NCBI RefSeq assembly: GCF_005771535.1
Contig: NZ_VANU01000004.1
Location: forward strand, 248,001 to 312,000
Length of the DNA: 64,000 nt
From: Arcobacter arenosus
GTDB lineage: Bacteria; Campylobacterota; Campylobacteria; Campylobacterales; Arcobacteraceae
Reading direction: 5' to 3'
Shown: one piece after another, positions 17,664 through 26,369 of the stretch
Position numbering within the stretch: position 1 is the first letter of the stretch
Layout of the letters: each line of letters starts with the position of its first letter
Position numbers and translations under genes: made by a program
The notes under the pieces: model-generated
Told to the model about the DNA's origin: nothing
What the model saw: the letters and a program-made list of their open reading frames with translations, nothing else
Database searches by the model: none

Positions 17664-18692
17664 TTATTTGCTATTTTTAGCAATAGCCTTTCTTGCTTCG
17701 TCTACTAATTTTTGACCATCAATTCCATTTGAAGTTGCTTCATCAATCCATTTTTGAACCACTTGCTCACCTATTTTGTCAAACTTAACCATCTCTTCTT
17801 GACTTAATTTGTGAACTTTTCCCCCTTTTGATTCATTTTGCATCTTCTTACCTGGCTCTTCAACATCCATCCAGATTTGACCAACTTTTTTAACCATATC
17901 CATATCTACACTATCCATTAAGATTTTTTGTAAATCTTTGTCTAATGATTTAAATCTTGATTCGTTCATAAGTAGCATAAATACTGACGTACCAAATCTC
18001 TCACCATTTGGTCCCTCAACAGAATGTTTAGTTAAATTATGAAATTTTAATGGTGGAAATACTTCAAAAGGTATAAATCCTCCATCAACTACACCTTTTG
18101 AAAGCGCTTGAGGAAGTGCTGGTAAAGGCATACCCACTGGCTCTGCACCTAATGCAGATATATACCATCCTGCCGTTCTTGAAGGAGCTCTAAGTTTTAA
18201 ACCTTTTAAGTCTTCAATATTAGTTACCTCTTTTTCAGTTGTGTGTATTGCATTTCCTGCTGCTGTGTAAACCATTAAAGGTTTAATTTTGTCAAAATCA
18301 TCTTTAATTAAATCCATGTTTTCTTTTATTGCAATTGCAGTTGCAAGAGAATCACCAATATGTACAGTTGGAAGTTCAAAAACTTCAGTTCTTGGGAATA
18401 CACCAGGTGTATAACCAGGAAGTGTCCAAACGATATCTGCAACACCATCTCTAACTTGTTTATATAATTCAGGTGGCTTTCCTCCCATTGTCATTGATGG
18501 AAAAATCTCAATTTTTAATTTCCCTTTAGACATCTCTTCAACTTTTTTTGCCCATGGCTCTAAAAACTTAGTTTGAAGAGGAGCTTTTGGACTTAAGAAG
18601 TGGTGAACTGTTAATGTTTCAGCCGCATAAGCTGAACCTGCTAGTAACAATGTACTAACAAGAATACTACCTTTTTTAATTAAATTTATCAT
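17664..18692 (-). CDS. TRAP transporter substrate-binding protein (DctP family)
   Basis: 342 residues with a signal peptide ending at AYA-AET (about residue 23). It shares GGKPPELYKQVRDGVADIVWTLPGYTPGVFPRTEVFELP and the carboxylate-binding region LKGLKLRAPSRTAGW with the orphan DctP at 10336-11376, to which it is clearly paralogous. Co-transcribed with ligC upstream and dctQM downstream, so it likely binds an aromatic acid, perhaps protocatechuate or 4-hydroxybenzoate. Confidence 0.92.
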   Translation of the reverse strand: MINLIKKGSILVSTLLLAGSAYAAETLTVHHFLSPKAPLQTKFLEPWAKKVEEMSKGKLKIEIFPSMTMGGKPPELYKQVRDGVADIVWTLPGYTPGVFPRTEVFELPTVHIGDSLATAIAIKENMDLIKDDFDKIKPLMVYTAAGNAIHTTEKEVTNIEDLKGLKLRAPSRTAGWYISALGAEPVGMPLPALPQALSKGVVDGGFIPFEVFPPLKFHNLTKHSVEGPNGERFGTSVFMLLMNESRFKSLDKDLQKILMDSVDMDMVKKVGQIWMDVEEPGKKMQNESKGGKVHKLSQEEMVKFDKIGEQVVQKWIDEATSNGIDGQKLVDEARKAIAKNSK

Positions 18693-18721
18693 CTCTTTTC
18701 CCTTTTTTCACTAATCTTTTA

Positions 18722-19660
18722 TTACTTCATTACTTTTTCTAAAGCATCTAAAACTTTCATTGCTGATAATGCTTGTTGTACGCTTGCATTTGGTTCTCGT
18801 CCATCTTTAATTGCTGAAATAAACTCTCTATCTTGTAACTCAATTCCATTCATAGAAACTGCAACATTTGAAACATCAATTTGCTCTTCTTTTCCCGTAA
18901 ATAAATCATCATATCTAGCTATATAAGTTCCATTATCACAGATGTATCTAAAGAAAGTTCCCAATGGTCCATCATTATTAAAAGATAGTGATAAAGTACA
19001 AATTGCACCACTTGCAGTTTTTAACCCAATACTCATATCCATTGCAATTCCAAGCTCAGGATGAATAGGTCCTTGCATTGCTTGAACATCAACAATCTCT
19101 TCACCTGTTTGATAAGCAAATAAATCAACTGTATGGCAAGCGTGGTGCCATAATAAATGGTCAACCCAACTTCTAGGCTCACCTAAAGCATTTGTATTTG
19201 TTCTTCTAAAAAAATATGTTTGTACATCCATTTGTTGGATTTTTAATTCACCTGCTTTAATTTTATTGTGAACATATTGATGTGAAGGGTTAAATCTTCT
19301 TGTATGTCCAGCCATTGCAACAAGTCCAGTCTCTTTTTGTTTAGCTACAATTGCCTCGGCATCTGCTAAAGAATCTGCCATAGGAATCTCAATCATTACA
19401 TGTTTCCCTGCATCCATTAAAGCTATTGCTTGTTGTGCATGAATTTGAGTTGGACTAGTAATAATTGCTGCATCAAAATCATATTTTAAAGCATCTTCTA
19501 AAGTAAGTGCATAATTTGGAACATTAAATTGCTCAGCAACTTTTTTAGTACCCTCTTCCCTTCTACCTACTAAACAAACAACCTCAGCATCTTCAATATT
19601 TGATAGAGCATCTAAATGTTTTTTTCCAAAAGCTCCATTCCCTACAACACAAATTTTCAT
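18722..19660 (-). CDS. ligC: 4-carboxy-2-hydroxymuconate-6-semialdehyde dehydrogenase (LigC)
   Basis: 312 residues, Gfo/Idh/MocA oxidoreductase: Rossmann motif GNGAFG (7-12), then ITSPTQIHAQQAIALMDAGKHVMIEIPMADS and the C-terminal substrate domain with HACHTVDLFAYQTGE. LigC oxidises the ring-cleavage product of LigAB, as its hemiacetal, to 2-pyrone-4,6-dicarboxylate with NAD(P)+. Length matches LigC (about 315). It abuts ligB directly, which supports the call over other family members. Confidence 0.92.
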   Translation of the reverse strand: MKICVVGNGAFGKKHLDALSNIEDAEVVCLVGRREEGTKKVAEQFNVPNYALTLEDALKYDFDAAIITSPTQIHAQQAIALMDAGKHVMIEIPMADSLADAEAIVAKQKETGLVAMAGHTRRFNPSHQYVHNKIKAGELKIQQMDVQTYFFRRTNTNALGEPRSWVDHLLWHHACHTVDLFAYQTGEEIVDVQAMQGPIHPELGIAMDMSIGLKTASGAICTLSLSFNNDGPLGTFFRYICDNGTYIARYDDLFTGKEEQIDVSNVAVSMNGIELQDREFISAIKDGREPNASVQQALSAMKVLDALEKVMK

Positions 19661-20509
19661 TTAGTCCTCCTTATTTTCTAAAATTGTTAATGAGTAGTTA
19701 GTATTTGAAATTGGTACATGCATAAATCTATAAACTTCATTTACCTCTTTAGTTAATGCACCTCTCATAGTTAACCACATAATAGCTTCCGCACCTTCAC
19801 TTCCTGTTTCTCTGATTAATTCAGTTAATGAGATATCTTTTATAGATTCTGGATCTTTTACTAGATTATCTAACCACCAAGTATCATATTCAACATTAAT
19901 TAACCCTGCTCTTGGCCCTTGTAATTGATGTGATAATCCGCCTGTTCCCATAATCGCAACATTGATATCTTCAGGATAAGACTCAATAGCTTCCCTAATT
20001 GCTTTTCCTAAGTTGTAACATCTATTCCCCTTTGGTTGAGGATATTGAACAACCCCAACATATAATGGAATAAACTTACAAGGCCACTCTTCTAAATCTT
20101 CACCAAATGCTAAAGAAGCAGGAACAGAAAAACCATGGTCTACATCTAATTCAAATGACATAGCAACATCAAACTCTTTTTCATTAAAATGCTCTGCTAA
20201 ATGACAAGATAAAGCAGAGTCACCTTTAAAAGTTGGAACTTTTCTTCTTCCATATCCTTCATCAGCTGGTAAGTACTCATCAGCAATACCAAGCCCAAAA
20301 GGGATTACATTTTTTAATGAGAAGTTTGAACCATGGTCATTATAAACAATAATACAAACATCAGGCTTTTTCTCTTTCATCCATGCTCTTAAAGGCTTAA
20401 TTCCTTCATTAAATCTTTCCCAATATGGACCTGTCATCTCTTTATTATCCATTTTAAGCATAATTGTCGGTATGTGTGAAGTACCTATTCCTCCGATTAT
20501 TTTAGCCAT
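19661..20509 (-). CDS. ligB: Protocatechuate 4,5-dioxygenase beta subunit (LigB)
   Basis: 282 residues from the ATG at 20509; GAGGAG precedes MAKIIGGIGTSHIP, and the ATG upstream (20524) lacks support. LigB is the catalytic subunit of the type II extradiol dioxygenase opening protocatechuate between C4 and C5. Iron ligands known for Sphingobium LigB (His12, His61, Glu242) correspond to His12, His59 and Glu241, and the catalytic His195 to His194. GSEGAEAIMWLTMRGA is the signature C-terminal region. The ATG overlaps the ligA stop, implying translational coupling of the two subunits. Confidence 0.95.
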   Translation of the reverse strand: MAKIIGGIGTSHIPTIMLKMDNKEMTGPYWERFNEGIKPLRAWMKEKKPDVCIIVYNDHGSNFSLKNVIPFGLGIADEYLPADEGYGRRKVPTFKGDSALSCHLAEHFNEKEFDVAMSFELDVDHGFSVPASLAFGEDLEEWPCKFIPLYVGVVQYPQPKGNRCYNLGKAIREAIESYPEDINVAIMGTGGLSHQLQGPRAGLINVEYDTWWLDNLVKDPESIKDISLTELIRETGSEGAEAIMWLTMRGALTKEVNEVYRFMHVPISNTNYSLTILENKED

Positions 20510-20927
20510 TTTTCTTCTCCTCATTCTCTTTTATACTTCTATTTCCCTCAATTGGTCTTCCACCATTAATCATCATTTGCTGAAACTCTTCTGTAGTCAT
20601 TTTATTTGGTTCTTCAGACATCATAGCCCCAGCTTGTTGCATATGTAAACCTAAAGTTGCAGCAATTTTCCATAAATAATAGATATTTCCACCTAAATCT
20701 AGAAGATAATTTAAATCTTTTCTTCTAATACCATCTTTCATCTCTTCTGTTAATTTAGGAAACCTACTCATATATTCCTCTTCATCAGCTAAAAAAGCTT
20801 CCCTTGCTTCAGGTTTATTTAAAGTGTCACAAAATTTATTTAATTCATAACCTTTTACACAAGTTTGTAAGTCAAATACAATTGTTCCAGGTATATCTTT
20901 ATAGTCTCTTTCTTCATAATTTCCCAT
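20502..20927 (-). CDS. ligA: Protocatechuate 4,5-dioxygenase alpha subunit (LigA)
   Basis: 141 residues, the LigA length. It matches the small helical subunit: KGYELNKFCDTLNKPEAREAFLADEEEYMSRFPKLTEEMKDGIRRKDLNYLLDLGGNIYYLWKIAATLG. LigA caps the active site of LigB. Its stop codon overlaps the ligB start. It follows ligJ by 19 bp. Confidence 0.94.
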   Translation of the reverse strand: MGNYEERDYKDIPGTIVFDLQTCVKGYELNKFCDTLNKPEAREAFLADEEEYMSRFPKLTEEMKDGIRRKDLNYLLDLGGNIYYLWKIAATLGLHMQQAGAMMSEEPNKMTTEEFQQMMINGGRPIEGNRSIKENEEKKNG

Positions 20928-20946
20928 AATATAATCCCCTTCTTTT

Positions 20947-21981
20947 TTAATTAAAATGCTTTTGAATATGTTGATTAATTCTAGGATAAACTTTTCTAAT
21001 GTTATCTTCGAATATCATCTTTTTCTTTTCATCACTTATCTTAGCTGCATCAATGTATCTTTTTGTATCATCAAAATAATGACCTGTTAATGGGTCAATT
21101 CCTCTAACTGCTCCAATCATTTCAGATGCAAATAAAATGTTATCAGGAGGAACTAAATCTAATAATAAATCAATACCCTCTTGGTGATATACGCAAGTAT
21201 CAAAATAGATATTATTTTCAATTATATTATTTAAATTATCTAATTCTAACATATCACAAAGACCTCTAAATCTTCCCCAATGATAAGGCACTGCTCCACC
21301 ACCATGTGGTATAACAAATTTTAACTCAGGAAAGTCGTTAAATAGTGTTTTACTCATCATTAATTGAGTAAATGCAGTTGTATCTGCACCTAAATAATGT
21401 GATGATGTTGCATGAAATACAGGATTACAACACCCACTTACATGAATCATTGCAGGAACTTGTAACTCAACCATTTTTTCATATAATGGATACCAATATT
21501 TATCATCCAATTTAGGAGCATCATTCCAATACCCTCCCGATGGATCTGGATTTAAGTTACACCCAATAAAACCATACTCTTTAACAACTCTTTCAAGTTC
21601 AGCCGCACTTGCAGTTATATCTGAACCTGGAGATTGAGGAAGTTGTGCAACACCTACAAAGTTTTTAGGGAAAATATCAACTATTCTTGCAATAAGGTCA
21701 TTACAATGTTCAGTCCAATTTTTACTTGTACTTTGATTACCTATATGGTGACCCATCCAAGATGCTCGTGGAGAGAAAATAGTTAAATCTGTTCCCCTAT
21801 CTTGTTGTAGTTTTAACTGATTATTTTCAACACTTTCTCTTAATTGTTCATCAGTAATATTAATTACACCCTTTGCATGTTGAACTAAAGGATCAAAACT
21901 TAACTCTCTTTTTTGTTGTTCTCTATATTCACCTAACTCTTTAGGTCCAGTTGTATAATGTCCATGACAATCTATAATCAT
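20947..21981 (-). CDS. ligJ: 4-oxalomesaconate hydratase (LigJ)
   Basis: 344 residues, amidohydrolase-fold protein with metal motif DCHGH near the N-terminus (His6, His8), MIHVSGCCNP, FVIPHGGGAVPYHWGRFRG and LFASEMIGAVRGIDP. These match LigJ (about 341 residues), which hydrates 4-oxalomesaconate to 4-carboxy-4-hydroxy-2-oxoadipate. It shares one base with ligK and precedes ligA. The family also holds decarboxylases, but the operon position and the FASE motif favour LigJ. Confidence 0.92.
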   Translation of the reverse strand: MIIDCHGHYTTGPKELGEYREQQKRELSFDPLVQHAKGVINITDEQLRESVENNQLKLQQDRGTDLTIFSPRASWMGHHIGNQSTSKNWTEHCNDLIARIVDIFPKNFVGVAQLPQSPGSDITASAAELERVVKEYGFIGCNLNPDPSGGYWNDAPKLDDKYWYPLYEKMVELQVPAMIHVSGCCNPVFHATSSHYLGADTTAFTQLMMSKTLFNDFPELKFVIPHGGGAVPYHWGRFRGLCDMLELDNLNNIIENNIYFDTCVYHQEGIDLLLDLVPPDNILFASEMIGAVRGIDPLTGHYFDDTKRYIDAAKISDEKKKMIFEDNIRKVYPRINQHIQKHFN

Positions 21982-22700
21982 TAGTTTACTCCCTCCAATT
22001 CTTCTATAGTGTTGTAGTATTTAAAGCCAGCAGATTCAAGTCCTGGTCTCATTTTGTATAAATCAAGTCCTAAAACACCAGCTTCAAATTTTCCTCTTTT
22101 TTCACCCTCAAAATCTTCTCTTTTTTGAGCTGCGTCTGCAACTGCTTTTGCATCTTCACAAGCTACTATACAAATACCATCATCATCAGCAACAACAACA
22201 TCACCCGGATTTACTATTTGACCAGCACAAACAATTGGGATATTAACTGAACCTAATGTATTTTTAACCGTTCCTCTAATAGAAACAGCCTTCGACCAAA
22301 CAGGGAAATTCATTTCTTCTAAATCTTTTGTATCTCTAACACCTGCATCAATTACAAGACCTTTTACACCTTGTGCAATTGCAGAAGTTGCTAATAAATC
22401 CCCAAAAAAACCATCTGTATTTGGTGTTGTACAAGCAGCAATTATAATATCACCTGGTTGTGCTAATTCCATAGCTACATGAAGCATCCAATTATCACCT
22501 GGTTGAAGCAACACTGTAATTGCACTACCTGCTATTCTTTTCCCTTTAAAGATAGGTCTAAGTTCAGGATGTAACTCCCCTACTCTTTTTTGTGCTTCAT
22601 GAACTGTCGCACTTCCAAATTTTTCTAATCTTTCAATCTCTTCTTTTGGTGCTCTATTTATATTTTTTATAGCTACGCCTAGATGTTGTTTTCTAATCAT
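21981..22700 (-). CDS. ligK: 4-carboxy-4-hydroxy-2-oxoadipate aldolase (LigK)
   Basis: 239 residues from the ATG at 22700, preceded by GGGAGGATTAAG; an in-frame ATG at 22718 overlaps ligI. It belongs to the RraA-like class II aldolases: [59 protein letters not shown] with the Arg-Asp metal/substrate motif, and DDDGICIV. LigK splits its substrate into pyruvate and oxaloacetate, ending the pathway. The operon context makes a plain RraA role unlikely. Confidence 0.92.
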   Translation of the reverse strand: MIRKQHLGVAIKNINRAPKEEIERLEKFGSATVHEAQKRVGELHPELRPIFKGKRIAGSAITVLLQPGDNWMLHVAMELAQPGDIIIAACTTPNTDGFFGDLLATSAIAQGVKGLVIDAGVRDTKDLEEMNFPVWSKAVSIRGTVKNTLGSVNIPIVCAGQIVNPGDVVVADDDGICIVACEDAKAVADAAQKREDFEGEKRGKFEAGVLGLDLYKMRPGLESAGFKYYNTIEELEGVN

Positions 22701-22701
22701 C

Positions 22702-23574
22702 TTAATCCTCCCATCCATAAAGTCTTGCTGGATTATCTACTAAAATTTTCTTTTGTAATTCTGGGTTTGGAACCATTAAAGGAAATAAATCCATTAAATC
22801 TCCATCATTTGGCATATATTTTTTAATATTTGGATGGGGACAATCTGTTCCCCAAAGGATTCTATCTGGTGCAATTGCAACTAACTTTTGTGCATATGGA
22901 ATAGCATCATAAAATGGTGGTTCTGGTGAAATTCTTTCAGCACAAGAGATTTTAACCCACCAATTTTCTCTTTCCATAAATTTACATAAAATTTTAAAGG
23001 CTTCTTGTTCAACACCCTCTTTAGTTGGAACTCTTCCCATATGGTCAACTACAATTGTAATATCAAATTTTGCAAAAAAATCTTCATACTTTATAATGTC
23101 TTCTGCATTTACATGAATAACTAAGTGCCAACCTAAAGGGATTACTTTATTTATAACTCTTTCCATCATCTCTAAATCAGGGGCTCCACCTAAGTGTGTT
23201 ACAAAATTAAACCTAACACCTTTAACACCATTTTCATCTAAATATTTAAAATCTTCATCTGTAAAATTATCATCTGCCATACAAACACCTTTATATCTTT
23301 TAGGGTCATTTTTAATAGCATCTAACATTGCAGAATTGTCTTTTCCATGACAAGAAGCTTGAACTAAAACTGCTCTACTAATTCCAATAGTATCATGCAT
23401 TTTTCTTAAAAGCGCCTCTGGTGTATCTGGTGGCCAATAAGTTGCTTTAGGTGAATATGGGAACACTTCATGTGGTCCAAATACATGACAATGGGCATCA
23501 CAAGCATTTTCCATAGCTTTAAATACTGGCGTTTTAGTATTCCTATCTGGCGCCATACAAGTTTTCTTTTCCAA
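22702..23574 (-). CDS. ligI: 2-pyrone-4,6-dicarboxylate hydrolase (LigI)
   Basis: 290 residues (Sphingobium LigI is 293). Amidohydrolase-superfamily enzyme with DAHCHVFGP (His28, His30), [15 protein letters not shown] and the catalytic-Asp region [10 protein letters not shown]. It opens the pyrone ring of PDC to 4-oxalomesaconate without a metal. It overlaps or abuts ligK and follows ligU by 20 bp. Confidence 0.93.
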   Translation of the reverse strand: MEKKTCMAPDRNTKTPVFKAMENACDAHCHVFGPHEVFPYSPKATYWPPDTPEALLRKMHDTIGISRAVLVQASCHGKDNSAMLDAIKNDPKRYKGVCMADDNFTDEDFKYLDENGVKGVRFNFVTHLGGAPDLEMMERVINKVIPLGWHLVIHVNAEDIIKYEDFFAKFDITIVVDHMGRVPTKEGVEQEAFKILCKFMERENWWVKISCAERISPEPPFYDAIPYAQKLVAIAPDRILWGTDCPHPNIKKYMPNDGDLMDLFPLMVPNPELQKKILVDNPARLYGWED

Positions 23575-23594
23575 ATCTATCTCCTCTAATCTTC

Positions 23595-24677
23595 TTAGTT
23601 TAAATCAGCAGGATGTGGATAAGCCACACCTTTACTTAATAATCTTGCTGTTCTTAATAAACCAGCTTTTTTAATATTTAATTCATCATTTATTTTTTCA
23701 CTAGTTAATTCAACTGTAAACTCTCCACTTGGATGTTCTATAGTCAAATTAACAATTGGCATATTTTTAACTTTTATAATGTCACTAGTGACACATTCAT
23801 CATATAAACAAGCACTTGCAACTGATACTGCCCCAAGTACTCCAATTGCTGCATGACAATTATGAGGTATAAATGTTCGTGTGTTTATACTTCCACCATT
23901 TTTAGGAGCTGAAATAATTGTCATCTTTGGTACAACTTTTTTAGAAACCTCCCCAAGATTCATCATTGGACCAACTTCTAATCTCAACTCCTCCAATGTT
24001 TTTCTTAATTCAGCATTATTAGTTAACTCTTCACAACTTTCATATCCAGTAAGCCCTAATTGACTTGCATTAATTAAAACAACAGGCATACCATTGTCAA
24101 TACATGTAATGTCAATATCATTTACAACATCTTTTTTATTACCAGTTGGGAAAAGTGAACCACAAACTGAGCCGGCAACATCAAGATAGTTACATATAAT
24201 TGGTGCAGATGTTCCTGGAACTCCATCAATTCTTGCATCACCATCAAATTTTAATTTTTTATTTGGTGTTTGCATAACAAGTTCACAAATATTGTTACTA
24301 TTGATCATATTAACTTTTATAGTTGTTGTATTTTCTGTTGGTATCACCATCTTATTTTCAATAGCAAAAACACCAACTCCTGATAAGATATTTCCACAAT
24401 TTGGAGAACTATCAACTCTATTTTCACCAACAACTACTTGTACAAATAGAAAGTCTATATCACAATTGTCTTTTTCAGATTTACTTATAATAGCAACTTT
24501 GCTAGTAAGGGGATTCGCGCCTCCCAAACCATCAATTTGTCTAGAGTCACGACCAACGATACTTAATATGATTTCATCTCTAAGGTTTTCATCCTGAGGT
24601 AAATCATTTTTATCAAAATAAATACCCTTTGAACTACCACCTCTTATTTGCATATATGGTATTGATTCGTAACCCAT
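23595..24677 (-). CDS. ligU: 4-oxalomesaconate tautomerase (LigU), PrpF family
   Basis: 360 residues of the PrpF/diaminopimelate-epimerase-like fold: YMQIRGGSSKGIYFDKNDLP at the N-terminus, GLGGANPLTSKVAIIS, DSSPNCGNILSGVGVFAIENK, and the C-terminal NCHAAIGVLGAV. LigU isomerises 4-oxalomesaconate so that LigJ can hydrate it; GalD in Pseudomonas is the equivalent in gallate degradation. First gene of the lig operon, 56 bp downstream of the shared promoter dyad. Confidence 0.9.
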   Translation of the reverse strand: MGYESIPYMQIRGGSSKGIYFDKNDLPQDENLRDEIILSIVGRDSRQIDGLGGANPLTSKVAIISKSEKDNCDIDFLFVQVVVGENRVDSSPNCGNILSGVGVFAIENKMVIPTENTTTIKVNMINSNNICELVMQTPNKKLKFDGDARIDGVPGTSAPIICNYLDVAGSVCGSLFPTGNKKDVVNDIDITCIDNGMPVVLINASQLGLTGYESCEELTNNAELRKTLEELRLEVGPMMNLGEVSKKVVPKMTIISAPKNGGSINTRTFIPHNCHAAIGVLGAVSVASACLYDECVTSDIIKVKNMPIVNLTIEHPSGEFTVELTSEKINDELNIKKAGLLRTARLLSKGVAYPHPADLN

Positions 24678-24700
24678 TTTTAACCTTTTATTTAATTTTC

Positions 24701-24793
24701 GAACATTTGTACAGAAACTATAGCATTGGAAAATTTAAAGTACGCTTAACGGACATAAGTTCATTTTAAGTTAAAATAGCAATAACATAGCAT
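24701..24793 (-). promoter_or_regulatory. Shared aromatic-regulon promoter, lig-TRAP operon
   Basis: ATAGCAT at 24787-24793 and ATAGCAA at 24776-24782 (11 bp apart), dyad GTACGCTTAACGGAC at 24740-24754, 17 bp, then -10 box TATAGT (complement of 24717-24722) preceded by TGC (extended -10), 4 bp, and GAACATTTGTAC at 24701-24712. The dyad would centre near -37, a usual place for an activator. The rest of the 325-bp gap, about 24794-24930, shows nothing clear. Confidence 0.75.
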
Positions 24794-24938
24794 TATTAAA
24801 TTAGTTTATGAGAAAATGAAATATAAGTTATTAATGTATAGAAATTTAAAAGATATTAATATTTTAGAAACCCATTACAAGGTACTATTTTGCGGGGTTT
24901 ATTTAGTTTAAATTTAGTTTTTTAAAATATAGAGAGTT

Positions 24939-24969
24939 AAGAGAAATTAAAATAATTCTAATTTCTCTT
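24939..24969. terminator. Terminator after the J-domain protein gene
   Basis: AAGAGAAATTA / TAATTTCTCTT arms with a 9-nt loop. The + strand is followed by TTTTATT; the complement by a weaker T content. It separates the J-domain gene from the lig promoter. Confidence 0.5.
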
Positions 24970-25002
24970 TTTATTCTAAAATTACACACATTATGTTTTT
25001 AT

Positions 25003-25806
25003 TTATTTTTTAATATCTTTAATAATTTGATAAGCTTGGTTTATTTGTTGAGTTTTTGCAGTTGCTTCTTCCATATATGATTCATCTTTATCTTGTGAAC
25101 TAATAATATCAGGGTGATATTTTCTAATTAAATTTCTATAAGCTTTTTTAATGGTATCCATATCATCAGTTTGTTGTACACCTAAAATTTCATAAGCTTC
25201 TTTTTCACTCATGGTTTGGTTATTGTTTTTCATTTTATTTTCAAAATTATTAATAAACTGTTTATATTGTTCTTCTGAAATATTTAGTTCACTTACAATA
25301 ACTCTTAATACCTTATCTTCTTCCTCACTAATTCCACTATCTATAAAAGCTAATTGAATTAAAAAACTAACAAATTGTCTTCTTTTAAGAATACTTTTCC
25401 CTATTAGATTATTTAATTCACTTGCAATATTCTTTGTATTATCACTTTTTTGTTTTTCCTCATTAAAAATCTCTTTCATGATATCTCTAGCTTTTTGTTT
25501 TTCATCAAACACTTTAGTTATATCATCAAACATCATTTTAATAAGTTGTGCTTCAAGTTCTTGAACTCTTCCATCAGCTTTAGCAACTTTTGCAACCAAT
25601 GCTATAAAAAGACCTAATTCACTTTTTGCAAAATCCTCTTTTGAGTTTACTAATCTATTAAATTTTTTTCTTTGAAAATATTTATAAAGTTTAAAAGCAA
25701 CAATTAATCCAAATATAATTGATAATGTTAAAAATGTATTTACTATAAATGTATAATACAAAATAACAAGGAGTATTGCTATAAAAATCCATTTTTTTAG
25801 TTTCAT
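25003..25806 (-). CDS. J-domain protein with TerB-like domain (DjlA-like)
   Basis: 267 residues. One or two N-terminal membrane segments (about 5-42), a TerB-like helical region (about 60-185; LGLFIALVAKVAKADGRVQELEAQLI, ISEEEDKVLRVIVSELNIS), and a C-terminal J domain (about 202-267) with YEILGVQQTDDMDTIKKAYRNLIRKYHPDII, including the HPD that stimulates DnaK. This is the layout of DjlA, a membrane-anchored co-chaperone. Divergent from the thioredoxin-fold gene. Confidence 0.87.
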   Translation of the reverse strand: MKLKKWIFIAILLVILYYTFIVNTFLTLSIIFGLIVAFKLYKYFQRKKFNRLVNSKEDFAKSELGLFIALVAKVAKADGRVQELEAQLIKMMFDDITKVFDEKQKARDIMKEIFNEEKQKSDNTKNIASELNNLIGKSILKRRQFVSFLIQLAFIDSGISEEEDKVLRVIVSELNISEEQYKQFINNFENKMKNNNQTMSEKEAYEILGVQQTDDMDTIKKAYRNLIRKYHPDIISSQDKDESYMEEATAKTQQINQAYQIIKDIKK

Positions 25807-25833
25807 TATTTAATCCATTTTTTGGTAATTTAG

Positions 25834-25870
25834 TTGACAATTATATCTATTTAACCTTATATGATATAAT
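25834..25870 (+). promoter_or_regulatory. Promoter of the thioredoxin-fold gene
   Basis: TTGACA at 25834-25839 and overlapping -10 candidates TATGAT (25860-25865) and TATAAT (25865-25870). Whichever is used, transcription begins at or after the first ATG (25871), which bears on start choice for the next gene. Confidence 0.45.
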
Positions 25871-26338
25871 ATGCAATTATATTTCAAAGGATTTATTATC
25901 AAAGTTTTTAATTATATATTACTATTTACTTTTTTTCTTAGTTTGAATCTTTTTGCCGGTTCACAAAGATTACAAAAAGAGATGAATTATGAAGTGTCAT
26001 ACGAAAAAGCTTTAGAAAAAGCTTTAAAACAAAATAAACCAATCATGATGATGATAGGACAAACAGAATGTCCTTATTGTAATAAGTTTGAGGTAAAAAC
26101 ACTTATTAGAAAAAAAATCAATGAAAAAGTCCAAAAAGATTTTATACCTCTTAGTGTATTAAGAGACAAAGATAAGTTTCCTAAACAATTTGAAGCAAAA
26201 GGTGTCCCAACGGTAATATTTATTGACCCAAAAGAGCAAAAAGCTTTTTATAAATCATTTGGATACAAAAGTAAAAGTGACTATAAAGTAGAGTTAAAAA
26301 AAGCTTTAGAGATTTATAATAAAGAATATAGAAACTAA
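25871..26338 (+). CDS. Thioredoxin-fold periplasmic protein (start uncertain)
   Basis: Up to 155 residues: a signal peptide (VFNYILLFTFFLSLNLFAG) then a thioredoxin-like domain with the redox motif ECPYCNKF and cis-Pro region KGVPTVIFID. Likely a periplasmic thiol reductase or isomerase; cognate partners unknown. The first ATG directly follows a TATAAT box and has no ribosome binding site, whereas AAAGGA lies at 25886-25891, six bases before ATC (25898). So translation may start at ATT/ATC near 25895-25898. Nothing else in the gene is damaged. Confidence 0.82.
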   Translation: MQLYFKGFIIKVFNYILLFTFFLSLNLFAGSQRLQKEMNYEVSYEKALEKALKQNKPIMMMIGQTECPYCNKFEVKTLIRKKINEKVQKDFIPLSVLRDKDKFPKQFEAKGVPTVIFIDPKEQKAFYKSFGYKSKSDYKVELKKALEIYNKEYRN

Positions 26339-26339
26339 G

Positions 26340-26369
26340 AAGAAGTATTAAATTTACATAATACTTCTT
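26340..26369. terminator. Bidirectional terminator between thioredoxin-fold and SDR genes
   Basis: AAGAAGTATT / AATACTTCTT with a 10-nt loop, followed by TTTAATAT on the + strand, in the 31-bp gap between converging genes. Confidence 0.65.
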
